This document shows, in pieces, positions 24,591-33,125 of a DNA stretch of 64,000 bases (positions within the stretch are counted from its first letter, which is position 1; each line of letters starts with the position of its first letter). The position numbers and the translations under genes are program-made. The notes under the pieces were generated by a model. The model made no database searches. It was not told the origin of the DNA and worked only from the letters and a program-made list of their open reading frames with translations. The stretch comes from Bog-532 sp963742865 (GTDB taxonomy: Bacteria; Actinomycetota; Actinomycetes; Streptosporangiales; Streptosporangiaceae): the NCBI GenBank assembly GCA_963742865.1, contig CAVUNW010000006.1, forward strand, positions 1 to 64,000, read 5' to 3'.

Positions 24591-25985
24591 ATGACGGGCC
24601 CGGGCGCCGCGGGCGCTCCGGTCGCGGAGTGGGACGCGCTGGTCATCGGGGCCTGCGCGGGCGGGCTGTTCACCGCGGCGCGGCTGGCCCACCTCGGGTA
24701 CCGGACCCTGGTCGCCGAGCGGCTGGGCCAGGTCGGCGGGCGCGCCTCTACCGACGACATCGACGGTTTCAAGGTCAACAATGGCGCGATCGTCATCGAG
24801 ACCGGCGGGATCACCGAGCAGACCTGCCGCGAGGTCGGGGCCGCGTTCGACATCCGCGAGCCCGCGCCGCCGATCCTGTACCGGATCGGCGGCAAGGACG
24901 TCGACGTCACCGGCGGTGGCTGGGGCTTTCTGCTGGGCAAGCTCACCCGGCAGGGAGCCAGGCTGCTGAGCGGCCTGGGTGCCGCGCGCAGTGACGGCGG
25001 GCTCCCGACCGGCGAGATCTCGACCGCGGACTGGGTGCGCCGGTACACGAAGAACGAGGGCGTGCAGGGCATCTTCCGGAACATGTGCGCGTCGGTGTTC
25101 GCGGTCAGCTCCGAGGAGCTGTCGGCCCGGGTGTTCCTCACCTACTTCACCCGCAAGAGCGCGTTCAAGCGGTTCGGCTTCCACCCCGAGGGCACCATCG
25201 GCCTGTGGCGCGCGCTGGCCGTGGCGATCACCCGGGACGGCGGCCAGATCCTGCTATCCACCGAGGTCGAGTCGATCGAGGTCGAGGCGATGGAGGCCGT
25301 GTCTATCGAGGGGGGCGCGGGCCAGGTGACGCGGGCCGTGCTGAACTCCGGCGGTCAGCGCACCGAGGTCCGGGCGCGGTTCGTGGTCAGTGACGTGGGC
25401 CCGGCGGCCACCGTGCGCCTATCCGGGGCGGGCGCGTCCGGAGCGGGCGCCTTCGGGGACGACTACCTCGCCGCGGTGAAGCGGGCCGACCGGCCGTGCG
25501 CGATGATCGCGGTCAACTTCGCCAGCACGCAGCGGCTGATCGACGTGCCGGGCATGCTGAGCTTCGCGGCCACCCGGCGGCTCGCGTACATGGCCAACTT
25601 CACCGACGTGTGCCCGGAGATGGCCCCGCCGGGCTGGAACCTGTACGTGGCGGCCGGCGTGCCGCAGCCCTCGGTCGGCGACTTCGACGCCACAGCCGAG
25701 ACCGACCTGATGTTCGCCGACATCGAGGACGTGATCCCCGGCTTCGCCGCGCGCGCCCGGGTGCTGTCCACCGTGGTGACCCGGGACGAGTGGCCGCCGC
25801 AGCGCGCCGTGGCCGGCTTCGACCTGCCGCCCGCCACGCCGCTGGCGAACCTGTGGAACGTCGGGGACGGCGTCAAGGAGTACGCGAACGGCGGGACCAC
25901 CGCCTGCGCCGAGACGGCCAGGCTGGTGGTGGACCAGATTACGGCGCGGTTCCCGCCCCGGTCCGGTCCGGTAGCGGGCGCATGA
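24591..25985 (+). CDS. FAD-dependent oxidoreductase, phytoene-desaturase/amine-oxidase fold
   Basis: Flavoprotein of 464 residues. N-terminal Rossmann: ALVIGACAGGLFTAARLAHL, then ERLGQVGGRAST, a typical CrtI-like start; C-terminal NLWNVGDGVKEYANGGTTA gives the second FAD-binding motif. In the dinucleotide loop the middle Gly of GxGxxG is Cys (GACAGG, codon TGC), which is unusual and could weaken FAD binding. It may desaturate a ring or CoA-bound intermediate. It overlaps the next gene by ATGA. Confidence 0.82.
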   Translation: MTGPGAAGAPVAEWDALVIGACAGGLFTAARLAHLGYRTLVAERLGQVGGRASTDDIDGFKVNNGAIVIETGGITEQTCREVGAAFDIREPAPPILYRIGGKDVDVTGGGWGFLLGKLTRQGARLLSGLGAARSDGGLPTGEISTADWVRRYTKNEGVQGIFRNMCASVFAVSSEELSARVFLTYFTRKSAFKRFGFHPEGTIGLWRALAVAITRDGGQILLSTEVESIEVEAMEAVSIEGGAGQVTRAVLNSGGQRTEVRARFVVSDVGPAATVRLSGAGASGAGAFGDDYLAAVKRADRPCAMIAVNFASTQRLIDVPGMLSFAATRRLAYMANFTDVCPEMAPPGWNLYVAAGVPQPSVGDFDATAETDLMFADIEDVIPGFAARARVLSTVVTRDEWPPQRAVAGFDLPPATPLANLWNVGDGVKEYANGGTTACAETARLVVDQITARFPPRSGPVAGA

Positions 25986-26986
25986 GAGCCGGGGGCCTGT
26001 ATTTCGACGAGCTCACGGTCGGCCATGTCTTCCCCGCGGTGGCCGGGGTGACGCTGACCGACGGCCTGGCCGCCGTGCACCAGGCCATCGTGGGCGACCG
26101 GCTGGCGCTGAGCCTGGACGCCGAGCTGGCGCGCGAGGTCACCGGCGGGGGCTCGCCGGGGCAGCGCCCGGCGAACCCGGCGCTGGTCTGGGACGTGGCC
26201 ATCGGACAGTCCACCGTGGCCACCCAGCACGCCAAGGCCAACCTGTTCTACCGGGGCTTGTGGTTCCGCCGGCTCCCGGTCATCGGCGACACGCTGCGCA
26301 CCACCACCCGGGTCGAGGGACTCCGGCAGAACCGCCCGCGCGAGGGCCGTGCGGCCACCGGATTGACCGCGCTGCGGATCACCACCGTCGACGACCGCGA
26401 TCGGCCCGTGCTCGACTTCTGGCGCTGTGCGATGCTGCCGCTCCGCGACGCGGCCGGGCAGACCGGTCACGCGGACGATCTGGACCCGGCCGATCTAGAG
26501 GCGATTGGCGCGTCCGCGAAGCCGGCATCGCCCGCCGCGCTGCTCGACGGCTGGCGGCTGGACCGTTTTGCGGAGCAGGGATTCTGGCCGCAATACGGCG
26601 ATCTCGTGCCCGGCGAGGTCATCGAGGTCGACGGCGGGGACGTGGTCGTCGGCGCCCCCGAACTGGCCCGGCTCACGCTCAACATCGCCCGCGTCCACCA
26701 CGACGAGCAGGCGGCCGGCGGCACCCGGCTGGTCTACGGCGGCCACACCATCGGGATAGCGCTGAGCCAGGCGGCCCGCGCGCTGCCCAGCCTGGTCACC
26801 GTGACCGGATGGCACAGCTGCGACCACGTCGGCCCGGTGCACGAGGGCGACACGCTGCACAGCACCGTGGAGATCGAGTCGGCCCAGCCGCTCGGGGCCG
26901 GGGGGCTGGTGGGGCTCCGCTCCCGCGTCTATTCCGCGCCCGGGCGGCAGGTCCTGGACTGGCGGTTCGTCGCGGTCCTGGCGTAG
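25982..26986 (+). CDS. MaoC-like double hot-dog enoyl-CoA hydratase
   Basis: Protein of 334 residues made of two hot-dog domains. N-terminal half: YFDELTVGHVFPAVAGVTLT; VGDRLAL; C-terminal half: GDLVPGEVIEVDG, HHDEQAAG..LVYGGHTIGI (the HTIGIA helix), DHVGPVHEGDTL. It likely hydrates an enoyl-CoA of the island's pathway. It starts in the stop codon of the FAD gene (ATGA) and so ends the oxygenase-thiolase operon. Confidence 0.85.
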   Translation: MRAGGLYFDELTVGHVFPAVAGVTLTDGLAAVHQAIVGDRLALSLDAELAREVTGGGSPGQRPANPALVWDVAIGQSTVATQHAKANLFYRGLWFRRLPVIGDTLRTTTRVEGLRQNRPREGRAATGLTALRITTVDDRDRPVLDFWRCAMLPLRDAAGQTGHADDLDPADLEAIGASAKPASPAALLDGWRLDRFAEQGFWPQYGDLVPGEVIEVDGGDVVVGAPELARLTLNIARVHHDEQAAGGTRLVYGGHTIGIALSQAARALPSLVTVTGWHSCDHVGPVHEGDTLHSTVEIESAQPLGAGGLVGLRSRVYSAPGRQVLDWRFVAVLA

Positions 26987-26992
26987 GGCGCT

Positions 26993-27451
26993 ATGCCCAG
27001 CCTCGCCTGGCAGAACTCGGGCACGAACGCCTCATGGATCGCGGTGCGGTCCTGATCGCGACGAACGACGGCTCCCCCCGGCTCAGTGCTGTCGAGCCCT
27101 TCGTCCTTGACGGTGCGCTGTGGCTGTCGATGCTGTGGGGATCGACGAAGGCGGCCGACCTGAAGCGCGATCCGCGAATCCTCGTGCACAACGCGCCATT
27201 ACCAGCCGCGCCATTACCAGCCGCGACGGCGGAACGCAGTGGCGTCTGCTCTGGGCTGGGTTCCCGAGCCGGGCCGGTTTCACCTTTTCGCCGTGGATAT
27301 CGGGCAGGCGACGTTCATCCGGTACGACGACGCCACCGGTGACCAGCACGTCGCCATCTGGCCACCACCGTCCGAGTTCATCCGCCGGGGCACCGGCGGG
27401 ACGACCCTCGGGGACCGCGAACCGGCCACCGACTTCCTCGTGAGCAGCTAG
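26993..27451 (+). pseudogene. pyridoxamine-5'-phosphate-oxidase-like (flavin/F420) protein, broken
   Basis: ATG 26993 opens MPSLA; a one-base slip near 27007 then gives LAELGHERLMDRGAVLIATN, followed by GSPRLSAVEPFVLDGALWLS and DPRILVHN. A short direct repeat (GCGCCATTACCAGCC, twice, about 27196-27225) sits at a second break, after which the other frame gives ALGWVPEPGRFHLFAVDIGQ and stops at 27451. About 60 central residues of the split-barrel fold appear missing. Probably once a small oxidoreductase or general stress protein. Confidence 0.6.
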
Positions 27452-27597
27452 CTATGCCGCGCCCGGCCGCGCCGACCGGTTTTCTTTAATCAAACGTAGA
27501 CTAGATTTCCGGGGAGAGGCCGCTCAGCCCCTGGGTGGGGGGCCCCTGCGCGCTGCGCAGCCGGGGAGACGTCCGTTCGGCACATATGATCTGATCC

Positions 27598-28326
27598 GTG
27601 CGTAAAGAATCCGCCGGCCCGGCCGTGGCGGAGCCGGGCGGGTCGAAATCCGCGCGGACCAGGGAGCGGATCCTAAACGCCGCCGCCTACGTGCTCAGCC
27701 GGAAGGGCTACGCGGGCACCCGCCTGTCGGACGTCGCCGACCAGGCAGAGGTCCAGGCGCCTGCCATCTATTACTACTTCCCCTCCCGGGAAGCGCTGGT
27801 CGAAGAGGTCATGTGGACCGGGATCGCGCGCATGCGCGAGCACGTCGGCCGGCTCCTCGCAGCGCTGCCCGCCGGCACCGGCCCGATGGAGCGGATCGAC
27901 GCCGCGGTCGCGGAGCACCTGCGGTATGAGCTGGACATTTCCGACTACACGACCGCGGCGATCCGCAATGCGGGACAGGTCCCGGACTACATCCGCACCC
28001 GCTACTCCGCCGAGGCGGCCAAGTACGGCGAGACCTGGCGCAAGCTGCTGCAGGACGCCGTGCAGACGGGCCTGCTTCGCCCCGAGCTGGACCCGATGGC
28101 GGCGCGCATGCTGGTCCTCGGCGCCCTCAACTGGGCCGCGGAGTGGTGGAACCCGCGCCGCAGCTCGCTGGACACGATCGTGCGCACGGCGCAATCCCTG
28201 GTCCGGAACGGCCTCTCCCCCGCCGGCGGCGAACCCCGCACCGATGGTCTCTCCCTCGGGGCCGAGTCCTTCGAGCCGGGGGCCTCCGAAGCGGGGGCCT
28301 CCGAGGGGCGACCGTCTTCGCCCTGA
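27598..28326 (+). CDS. TetR/AcrR-family regulator, intact paralogue
   Basis: Regulator of 242 residues starting at GTG 27598. HTH: RTRERILNAAAYVLSRKGYA, VADQAEVQAPAIYYYFPSRE; ligand domain: AAIRNAGQVPDYIRTRYSAE and LNWAAEWWNPRRSSLDTIV. It parallels the frameshifted TetR at 17374 along its length. The tail is low-complexity (EPGASEAGASEGRPSS). The gap before it is AT-rich (TTTCTTTAATCAAACGTAGA), a likely promoter. As the only intact TetR of the island it may control the palindrome at 20511. Confidence 0.9.
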   Translation: MRKESAGPAVAEPGGSKSARTRERILNAAAYVLSRKGYAGTRLSDVADQAEVQAPAIYYYFPSREALVEEVMWTGIARMREHVGRLLAALPAGTGPMERIDAAVAEHLRYELDISDYTTAAIRNAGQVPDYIRTRYSAEAAKYGETWRKLLQDAVQTGLLRPELDPMAARMLVLGALNWAAEWWNPRRSSLDTIVRTAQSLVRNGLSPAGGEPRTDGLSLGAESFEPGASEAGASEGRPSSP

Positions 28327-28351
28327 AGGCTCTGTTCCGGCAGTACCGGTG

Positions 28352-28427
28352 CACGGGCTGGCGGCCCCGGCACGGGCTGGCGGCCCCGGCACGGGCTGGC
28401 GGCCCCGGCACGGGCTGGCGGCCCCGG
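28352..28427. repeat. 19-bp tandem repeat, four perfect copies
   Basis: Unit CACGGGCTGGCGGCCCCGG at 28352-28370, 28371-28389, 28390-28408 and 28409-28427. It lies between the TetR gene and DUF222 copy 2, in a position like that of the 16-bp repeat before copy 1. Confidence 0.97.
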
Positions 28428-28507
28428 CGCGGACGGCTCGATTTTCTGAACTGGCGGGCTTTCGGGGCTTTCCGGGGCCTGGTTTTGTCGGACCCCCTCG
28501 CTAGTAT

Positions 28508-28523
28508 TCGAACTAGAGATCGA
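28508..28523. promoter_or_regulatory. LexA-like (SOS) box upstream of DUF222 copy 2
   Basis: TCGAACTAGAGATCGA has one mismatch to TCGAAC-N4-GTTCGA in the right half-site and lies 39 bases before ATG 28563, exactly as in copy 1. Confidence 0.6.
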
Positions 28524-28562
28524 TCGACGGTAGCGAGTGTCCCCGGGGAGGTGATCCCGCCC

Positions 28563-30221
28563 ATGTGCACCCTGAACGAGCCCGCCGCGCCGGCCAATAC
28601 GGTGCAGGCGCTGGCCATGGTGTCGGCCGGGCTGGGATTCCTGGCCGGGTGTGACGCCGCTGATCTGGGCACCGCCGCGCAGGCGGAGGCGCTGGTGGGG
28701 CTGGAGCACGCCGAGGCGCAGCACACCGCGGCGCGGGCGAAGATCCTGGCCGCGTTCACCGCCCGGGACGGGTACCAGGCGGACGGGCACTACGGCGCCA
28801 GATCCTGGCTCCGGGCGGTCACCAAGGTCACGCCGGGGGCGGCGGCTGGGGCGACCGGGTGGGCGCGGCGCCTCCAAGCGCACCCGGTGATCGCGGCCGC
28901 GCTGGCCGGGGGGCAGCTGTCGGCGTCGTGGGCGCGGCAGATCTGCGACTGGACCGGCCAGCTGCCCGAAGACCTGCGCGGCCGACGCCGGCCAGATCCT
29001 GCTCGCCGCGGCCCTCGGCGGTGCCGACCTGCACGATCTCAACGCGCTGGCGCGGGAGATGATCGAACGGGCCCGGACCACCCCCGACACCGATGATGGC
29101 GGCGGGTTCGCGGACCGGGCGGTGTGGCTGCAGACCACGATCGGCGGCGCGGGGCGGCTGCAGGGGGACCTGACGCCGGAGTGCGCGGCCAGCCTGGCCG
29201 TGATCCTGGACGCGCTGGCGGAACGAGGCGGCCCGGAGGATCTGCGCACCGCCGCGCAGCGCCGCCACGACGCGCTGCAGCAGGCGTGCGCACAACTGAT
29301 TGGCGCCGGCCTGGACCCCGGCCCAGACACCCAGCCCGCCCTGGCCCAGGTCCAGATCCACATCGACCTGGCCGCCCTGCGTGGCCTGCCCGAAGGCGCG
29401 GGCCTGGAAGCCGGCTGGAGCCTGGCCCGCGCCGCCGCCACCGATCCCGGGTCGGTGTACCTGGCCGGCGCGGCGCCGAGGCGGCCACCTGTGACGCGGT
29501 GCTCACCCCGATCGTGTCCGGGCAGATCGACGGGACCATCCTGGACCAGCTCACCGACCTATTCCTGCACGCCACCCGCCACGACCAGGACCAGGACGGC
29601 GGCCAGCCGGGCGCGGGCCAGGGTGACCGGCCAGGCGGCAACGCGAACGGCGAACCGGCCGCGGACCGGGACCAGCCGGACGCCCGCCGCGACAGCCCGC
29701 CAGGCAACGGCCCCGGCAGGCGGCCACCAAACGGCGGCCGCCTGGCCGCCCGGCCGGAACGGCCCGGCCAGATCTCCCCCGCCACCCGCCAGCGGCTCCG
29801 CGACACCCTGCTGACCATGAGCATCAGCCTGCTGTCCGGCCCCGGCGGCCTCGCGGCCTGCCTGCGCGCCACCACCCTGGGCGCGCCCTACACCAGCCGC
29901 AGCCAGCCCCTCGATGTCGGCCGCAGCACCCGCACCGTCCCCCCGCACCTCCGCAAAGCCGTCATCCACCGGGACCGGCACTGCCAATTCCCCGGCTGCG
30001 GCCAGCCACCGGCCCGGTGCGACGCCCACCACCTGATCCACTGGTCCCAAGGCGGCCCCACCGCGCTGGGCAACCTGAAACTCCTGTGCAAATTCCACCA
30101 TTTGGTTGTCATTCACCGCTGGGGCTGGACACTGGACTGCCACCCCGACGGCACCACCACCGCCACCAGCCCCGACGGACGCACCCTGCACTCCCACGGA
30201 CCACCCGGAAAGACGGCGTGA
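28563..30221 (+). pseudogene. DUF222 / HNH endonuclease (13E12-repeat type), copy 2, frameshifted
   Basis: Near-identical to copy 1 from 28486 (9153 in copy 1) to about 30206. The N-terminal DUF222 frame is intact to LPEDLR, slips near 28980 (one extra base), resumes ADAGQILLAAALGGADLHDL, slips near 29475 (one base missing), then runs AEAATCDAVLTPIVSGQ to the HNH domain CQFPGCGQPPARCDAHH and the end at 30221. A linker of about 45 residues, rich in Gly, Pro, Asp and Arg, is present here but absent in copy 1. The correct reading at both slips is given by copy 1. Confidence 0.85.
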
Positions 30222-30317
30222 CCGCGCCGTCGAGCCGGAGCGCTCGGCACCGGACGGACGCCCACGCGTTGGCGGGTGACTGGAAAGCCAGGGACAGGCG
30301 GGCCATAGAGCCCAGCC

Positions 30318-30860
30318 CTACGCGACCGGCTGGCCGCTCAGGACGTCCAGGAACCGGAGAGTCGCCGATAGGGTCTCCCAGCGCCACGCGGCGATGGTCC
30401 GGTCGAATCCGGTGGCGGCGGCCAGGCGTTCCTGGAGCGCGGCGGCCACCGGCTGGAGTTGCTGGCGCTGGGCGTCCAGCAGGGGGCGCGGGTCGGCACC
30501 GAGGCGGTCAAGCAGGGCGAGCTTGGCCAGCAGTTCAGAGCGCACGTCACGGTTGTGGCCCGCCGGCCTGGCCAGCCAGGCCGAGGCAGCCGCGCGGCCG
30601 TCGGGGGTCACATCCAGCAGGGACCGGACCGGGCCCTCGCTGGAGACCTCCACCCCGGTCGTCTGCACGAGACCCAGGTGCTCCAGTCGCTGCAGGGCGC
30701 GGTAAACGACCGGCTTGGGTACCCGCCACACCTGGCCCAGGCTGCCTCCCGCCCCCAGCAGCCGGGCGATCGCGAACCCATGCCGCGGCGTCTCGGCGAC
30801 CAGGCACAGCACCAGCCATTCGGAGAGCGATAGCGAGGGCTCGGCAGACGGCGGCGGCAT
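30318..30860 (-). CDS. PadR-family transcriptional regulator
   Basis: Regulator of 180 residues: SLSEWLVLCLVAETPRHGFA (helix 1, the 'HGFAI' motif), VPKPVVYRALQRLEHLGLV (recognition helix and wing), then VTPDGRAAASAWLARP and a C-terminal coiled-coil for dimerisation (LLDAQRQQLQPVAAALQERL). It is divergent from the zinc-finger gene, whose start lies about 150 bases away; the gap carries a short direct repeat GCGCTTAGGACGGC. Confidence 0.88.
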   Translation of the reverse strand: MPPPSAEPSLSLSEWLVLCLVAETPRHGFAIARLLGAGGSLGQVWRVPKPVVYRALQRLEHLGLVQTTGVEVSSEGPVRSLLDVTPDGRAAASAWLARPAGHNRDVRSELLAKLALLDRLGADPRPLLDAQRQQLQPVAAALQERLAAATGFDRTIAAWRWETLSATLRFLDVLSGQPVA

Positions 30861-31010
30861 GCTCCCAAGGCTACGACGGTCCAGCGCTTAGGACGGCGAG
30901 GCGCTTAGGACGGCATAGCGCTAATGAAGGCGAGGCCGGTAGTGACGCGCCCCCGGTCTGCTACTAGTCTCATTGTTACTAGCAAACTCCAGGAATGCGC
31001 GGGAGGCTGG

Positions 31011-32030
31011 ATGACCGCTGAAGCAGTGGCGGGCGTCCTAGGCGATGGCACCCCGTACTACGCGCCGTTCGGCGAGGTGGTGGCGGACGAGTCGCGAGTG
31101 ACCTGCCATCTGTGCGGGCAGATGTTCCGGTCGGTGCCGGCGCACCTGGCGTCGCACGGCTGGACGAAGGAACGGTACTGCGAGGCGTTCGGGCTGGAAC
31201 GTGGCCAGTCCCTGGAGGGGGCAGAGACCCGGAACTTGCGGGCCGCGTCCCTGGCGGCCCGGCTGATCTTCGACCCCGCGATCCGGGCGGGCAGCGCGGC
31301 GGGGCGGGAGCGGGCCCGCCGCGGGGAACTGGCCCGGGCCGCCGCAGCCGCGGCGCGCGGCCGCCCCTTCCGGGAGCAGCGCCGCCGCAAGGCCGCTCAG
31401 GCGGCGGCGCCCGCTTCCCGGGCCCGGTCCGCCCGGGCGAACCGGGATCGTGCCCGCGCACACGTGGCCGCGGTCGCCGCCGATGTGGCCCTGCGCCACG
31501 GCTACCCGGACATCCACGCCTTCGTTCAGGCCCGGGTGCAGGCGGGCGACAGCCTGGCGGCGATCAGCCGCGCCGCCGGGCTGCACAAGGACTGGCTGTC
31601 CCGGCACCTCGGCCAGGTCGATCCGGCGGGGGCCAGCCTGGCCCGGCAGCCGGGCACGAGCCGGCTCGACGGCCCGTGGTTGCCCACCGTGCGCCGCCTC
31701 GGATTCACGGACGTGCCGAGCTACCTGCGGGACCGGCACCACGCTCAGCACCAGACCGTCAACGCGATCGCGGCCGAGACCGGCTTCTCCCCCCACCGGG
31801 TCGAGTCCGCGCTGCGCCGCCACGGGCTGGCCGTCGTCGCACACGCCGCCAAGCGGCATGCGGCCCGCCAGCGAGCGGACAGCGTGGCCGCCACCCTGGG
31901 ACACGCCTCCATGGCCGCCTATATCAGCCAGCGCCGCGCCGGCGGCTGGACGTGGAAGGCAATGGCGGCGGAATCCGGCCAGTCGGCAACGTGGCTGCGC
32001 CGGCAGGGCGCATCGCAACCGCACGGGTAA
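31011..32030 (+). CDS. Ros/MucR-like zinc-finger protein with several HTH-like repeats
   Basis: Protein of 339 residues starting at ATG 31011 (GGGAGG four bases upstream). Near residue 27: VTCHLCGQMFRSVPAHLASH, a Cys2-His2 zinc finger as in Ros/MucR, followed by GWTKERYCEAFGLERGQSLE, the 'LTPEEYRAKWGLP' equivalent. An Arg/Ala-rich linker leads to three similar segments: HGYPDIHAFVQARVQAGDS, LGFTDVPSYLRDRHHAQHQT and LGHASMAAYISQRRAGGWTW, each followed by an HTH-like helix pair. It may bind repetitive DNA. Very basic; probably nucleoid or phage/plasmid-derived. Confidence 0.72.
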   Translation: MTAEAVAGVLGDGTPYYAPFGEVVADESRVTCHLCGQMFRSVPAHLASHGWTKERYCEAFGLERGQSLEGAETRNLRAASLAARLIFDPAIRAGSAAGRERARRGELARAAAAAARGRPFREQRRRKAAQAAAPASRARSARANRDRARAHVAAVAADVALRHGYPDIHAFVQARVQAGDSLAAISRAAGLHKDWLSRHLGQVDPAGASLARQPGTSRLDGPWLPTVRRLGFTDVPSYLRDRHHAQHQTVNAIAAETGFSPHRVESALRRHGLAVVAHAAKRHAARQRADSVAATLGHASMAAYISQRRAGGWTWKAMAAESGQSATWLRRQGASQPHG

Positions 32031-32167
32031 TCAGAGAAAATTCATACAAAAGCCTCAGGCCGCCGTGCGGATGCTCCGGCAAGGTACGATTTTCAAGGAC
32101 ATGCGGGTTAAGGGGCGATTGTCTACTGGCCTGCTCGTCACGGCCGGATCCTGGGGGGAGCAAGACC

Positions 32168-33112
32168 GTGAGCGCCCGCGCCGCACGCACGCCACGCCTG
32201 ATGATGGCCGGAATCGGCGCCGCTATCTCCGCGCTGGTACTGGGATGCTCGTCCACCACGCCCACCAAGCCGCAGGCGGCCGCGGACCAGACCATACCGA
32301 CGATCCCCGCCAAACCCTGGGTCAAGGTCTGGTCGGACAGTTTCAACGGCCCGGCCGGCAGCAGCCTTAACCCCGGCACATGGAAGTACGACACCGGGCA
32401 GGGGACGTTCGGCACCGGTGAAATCGAGCGGAATACCAGCTCGGCCGCGAATGTCCGGCTGGACGGCCACGGCCATCTGGACATCATTCCGCTGCGGGAT
32501 AGTTCCGGCTGGACATCGGCCCGGATTCAGACCTGGAACACCGATTTCGGCGCCCCGGCCGGCGGCGAAATGATGGTCACGGCCTCCATCAAGCAGCCCA
32601 GCCCCGCGGTGCCAGCGGGCTACTGGCCGGGGTTCTGGCTGCTCGGGCCGGGACAATGGCCGATGACCGGGGAGATCGACATCCTGGAGGACGTCAACTC
32701 CGGCTCCCGGTATTCCGGCGCGCTGCACTGCGGCAACCTGACGCAGAAAAATCCCGACGGGACCACCGGCCCCTGCCACGAAGGCGCCGGCTTCGGCAGC
32801 GGGCTGCAGCAGTGCCCCAGCTGCAGCACCGGATACCACACCTACAGCGTGGTCGTTGACCGCCGTAACCCGGCCGATGAGCAGATCCGCTGGTACTTCG
32901 ACGGCCGCGAGTTCTTCAGCGTGAACGAGAGCCGGACCGGGACGACGGCCTGGACCGAAGGCGTCAACCACGGCTACCACATCATCCTCGACGTCGCCAT
33001 CGGCGGCGGCTACCCCAACGGCGACTGCCACTGCCAGAGCCCAACCAGCCAGACCACCCCCGGCGCGCCGATGAGCATCGCAAACGTCTCCGTCTACAGC
33101 TACAAGCCTTAG
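32168..33112 (+). CDS. secreted GH16 beta-glucanase lipoprotein
   Basis: 314 residues. N-terminal signal with basic residues, a hydrophobic core (LMMAGIGAAISALVLGCSS) and a lipobox VLGC, so it is anchored outside. GH16 domain: WSDSFNGPAGSSLNPGTWKY, FGTGEIERNTSSAANVRLDG, then the catalytic signature GEIDILEDVN (E-I-D-x-x-E), GYHTYSVVVDRRNPADEQIR and HIILDVAIGGGYPN. It likely cuts beta-1,3(1,4)-glucans such as laminarin or fungal wall. GTG 32168 follows GGGGGGAG. Monocistronic, no nearby sugar genes. Confidence 0.88.
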   Translation: MSARAARTPRLMMAGIGAAISALVLGCSSTTPTKPQAAADQTIPTIPAKPWVKVWSDSFNGPAGSSLNPGTWKYDTGQGTFGTGEIERNTSSAANVRLDGHGHLDIIPLRDSSGWTSARIQTWNTDFGAPAGGEMMVTASIKQPSPAVPAGYWPGFWLLGPGQWPMTGEIDILEDVNSGSRYSGALHCGNLTQKNPDGTTGPCHEGAGFGSGLQQCPSCSTGYHTYSVVVDRRNPADEQIRWYFDGREFFSVNESRTGTTAWTEGVNHGYHIILDVAIGGGYPNGDCHCQSPTSQTTPGAPMSIANVSVYSYKP

Positions 33113-33125
33113 CGCGCTGTGGTCG

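Noticed and set aside
22947..25184. 745-aa antisense frame over the thiolase and FAD genes
   Set aside because: Shadow: its codons mirror the third positions of two clearly functional genes on the plus strand.
28352..28427. Four 19-bp repeats as a CRISPR or iteron origin
   Set aside because: No spacers, no replication initiator gene, no AT-rich zone next to them.
28486..30206. DUF222 copies as insertion-sequence transposases
   Set aside because: No terminal inverted repeats or DDE residues are visible, and the HNH signature and LexA box point to 13E12-type genes, not an IS.
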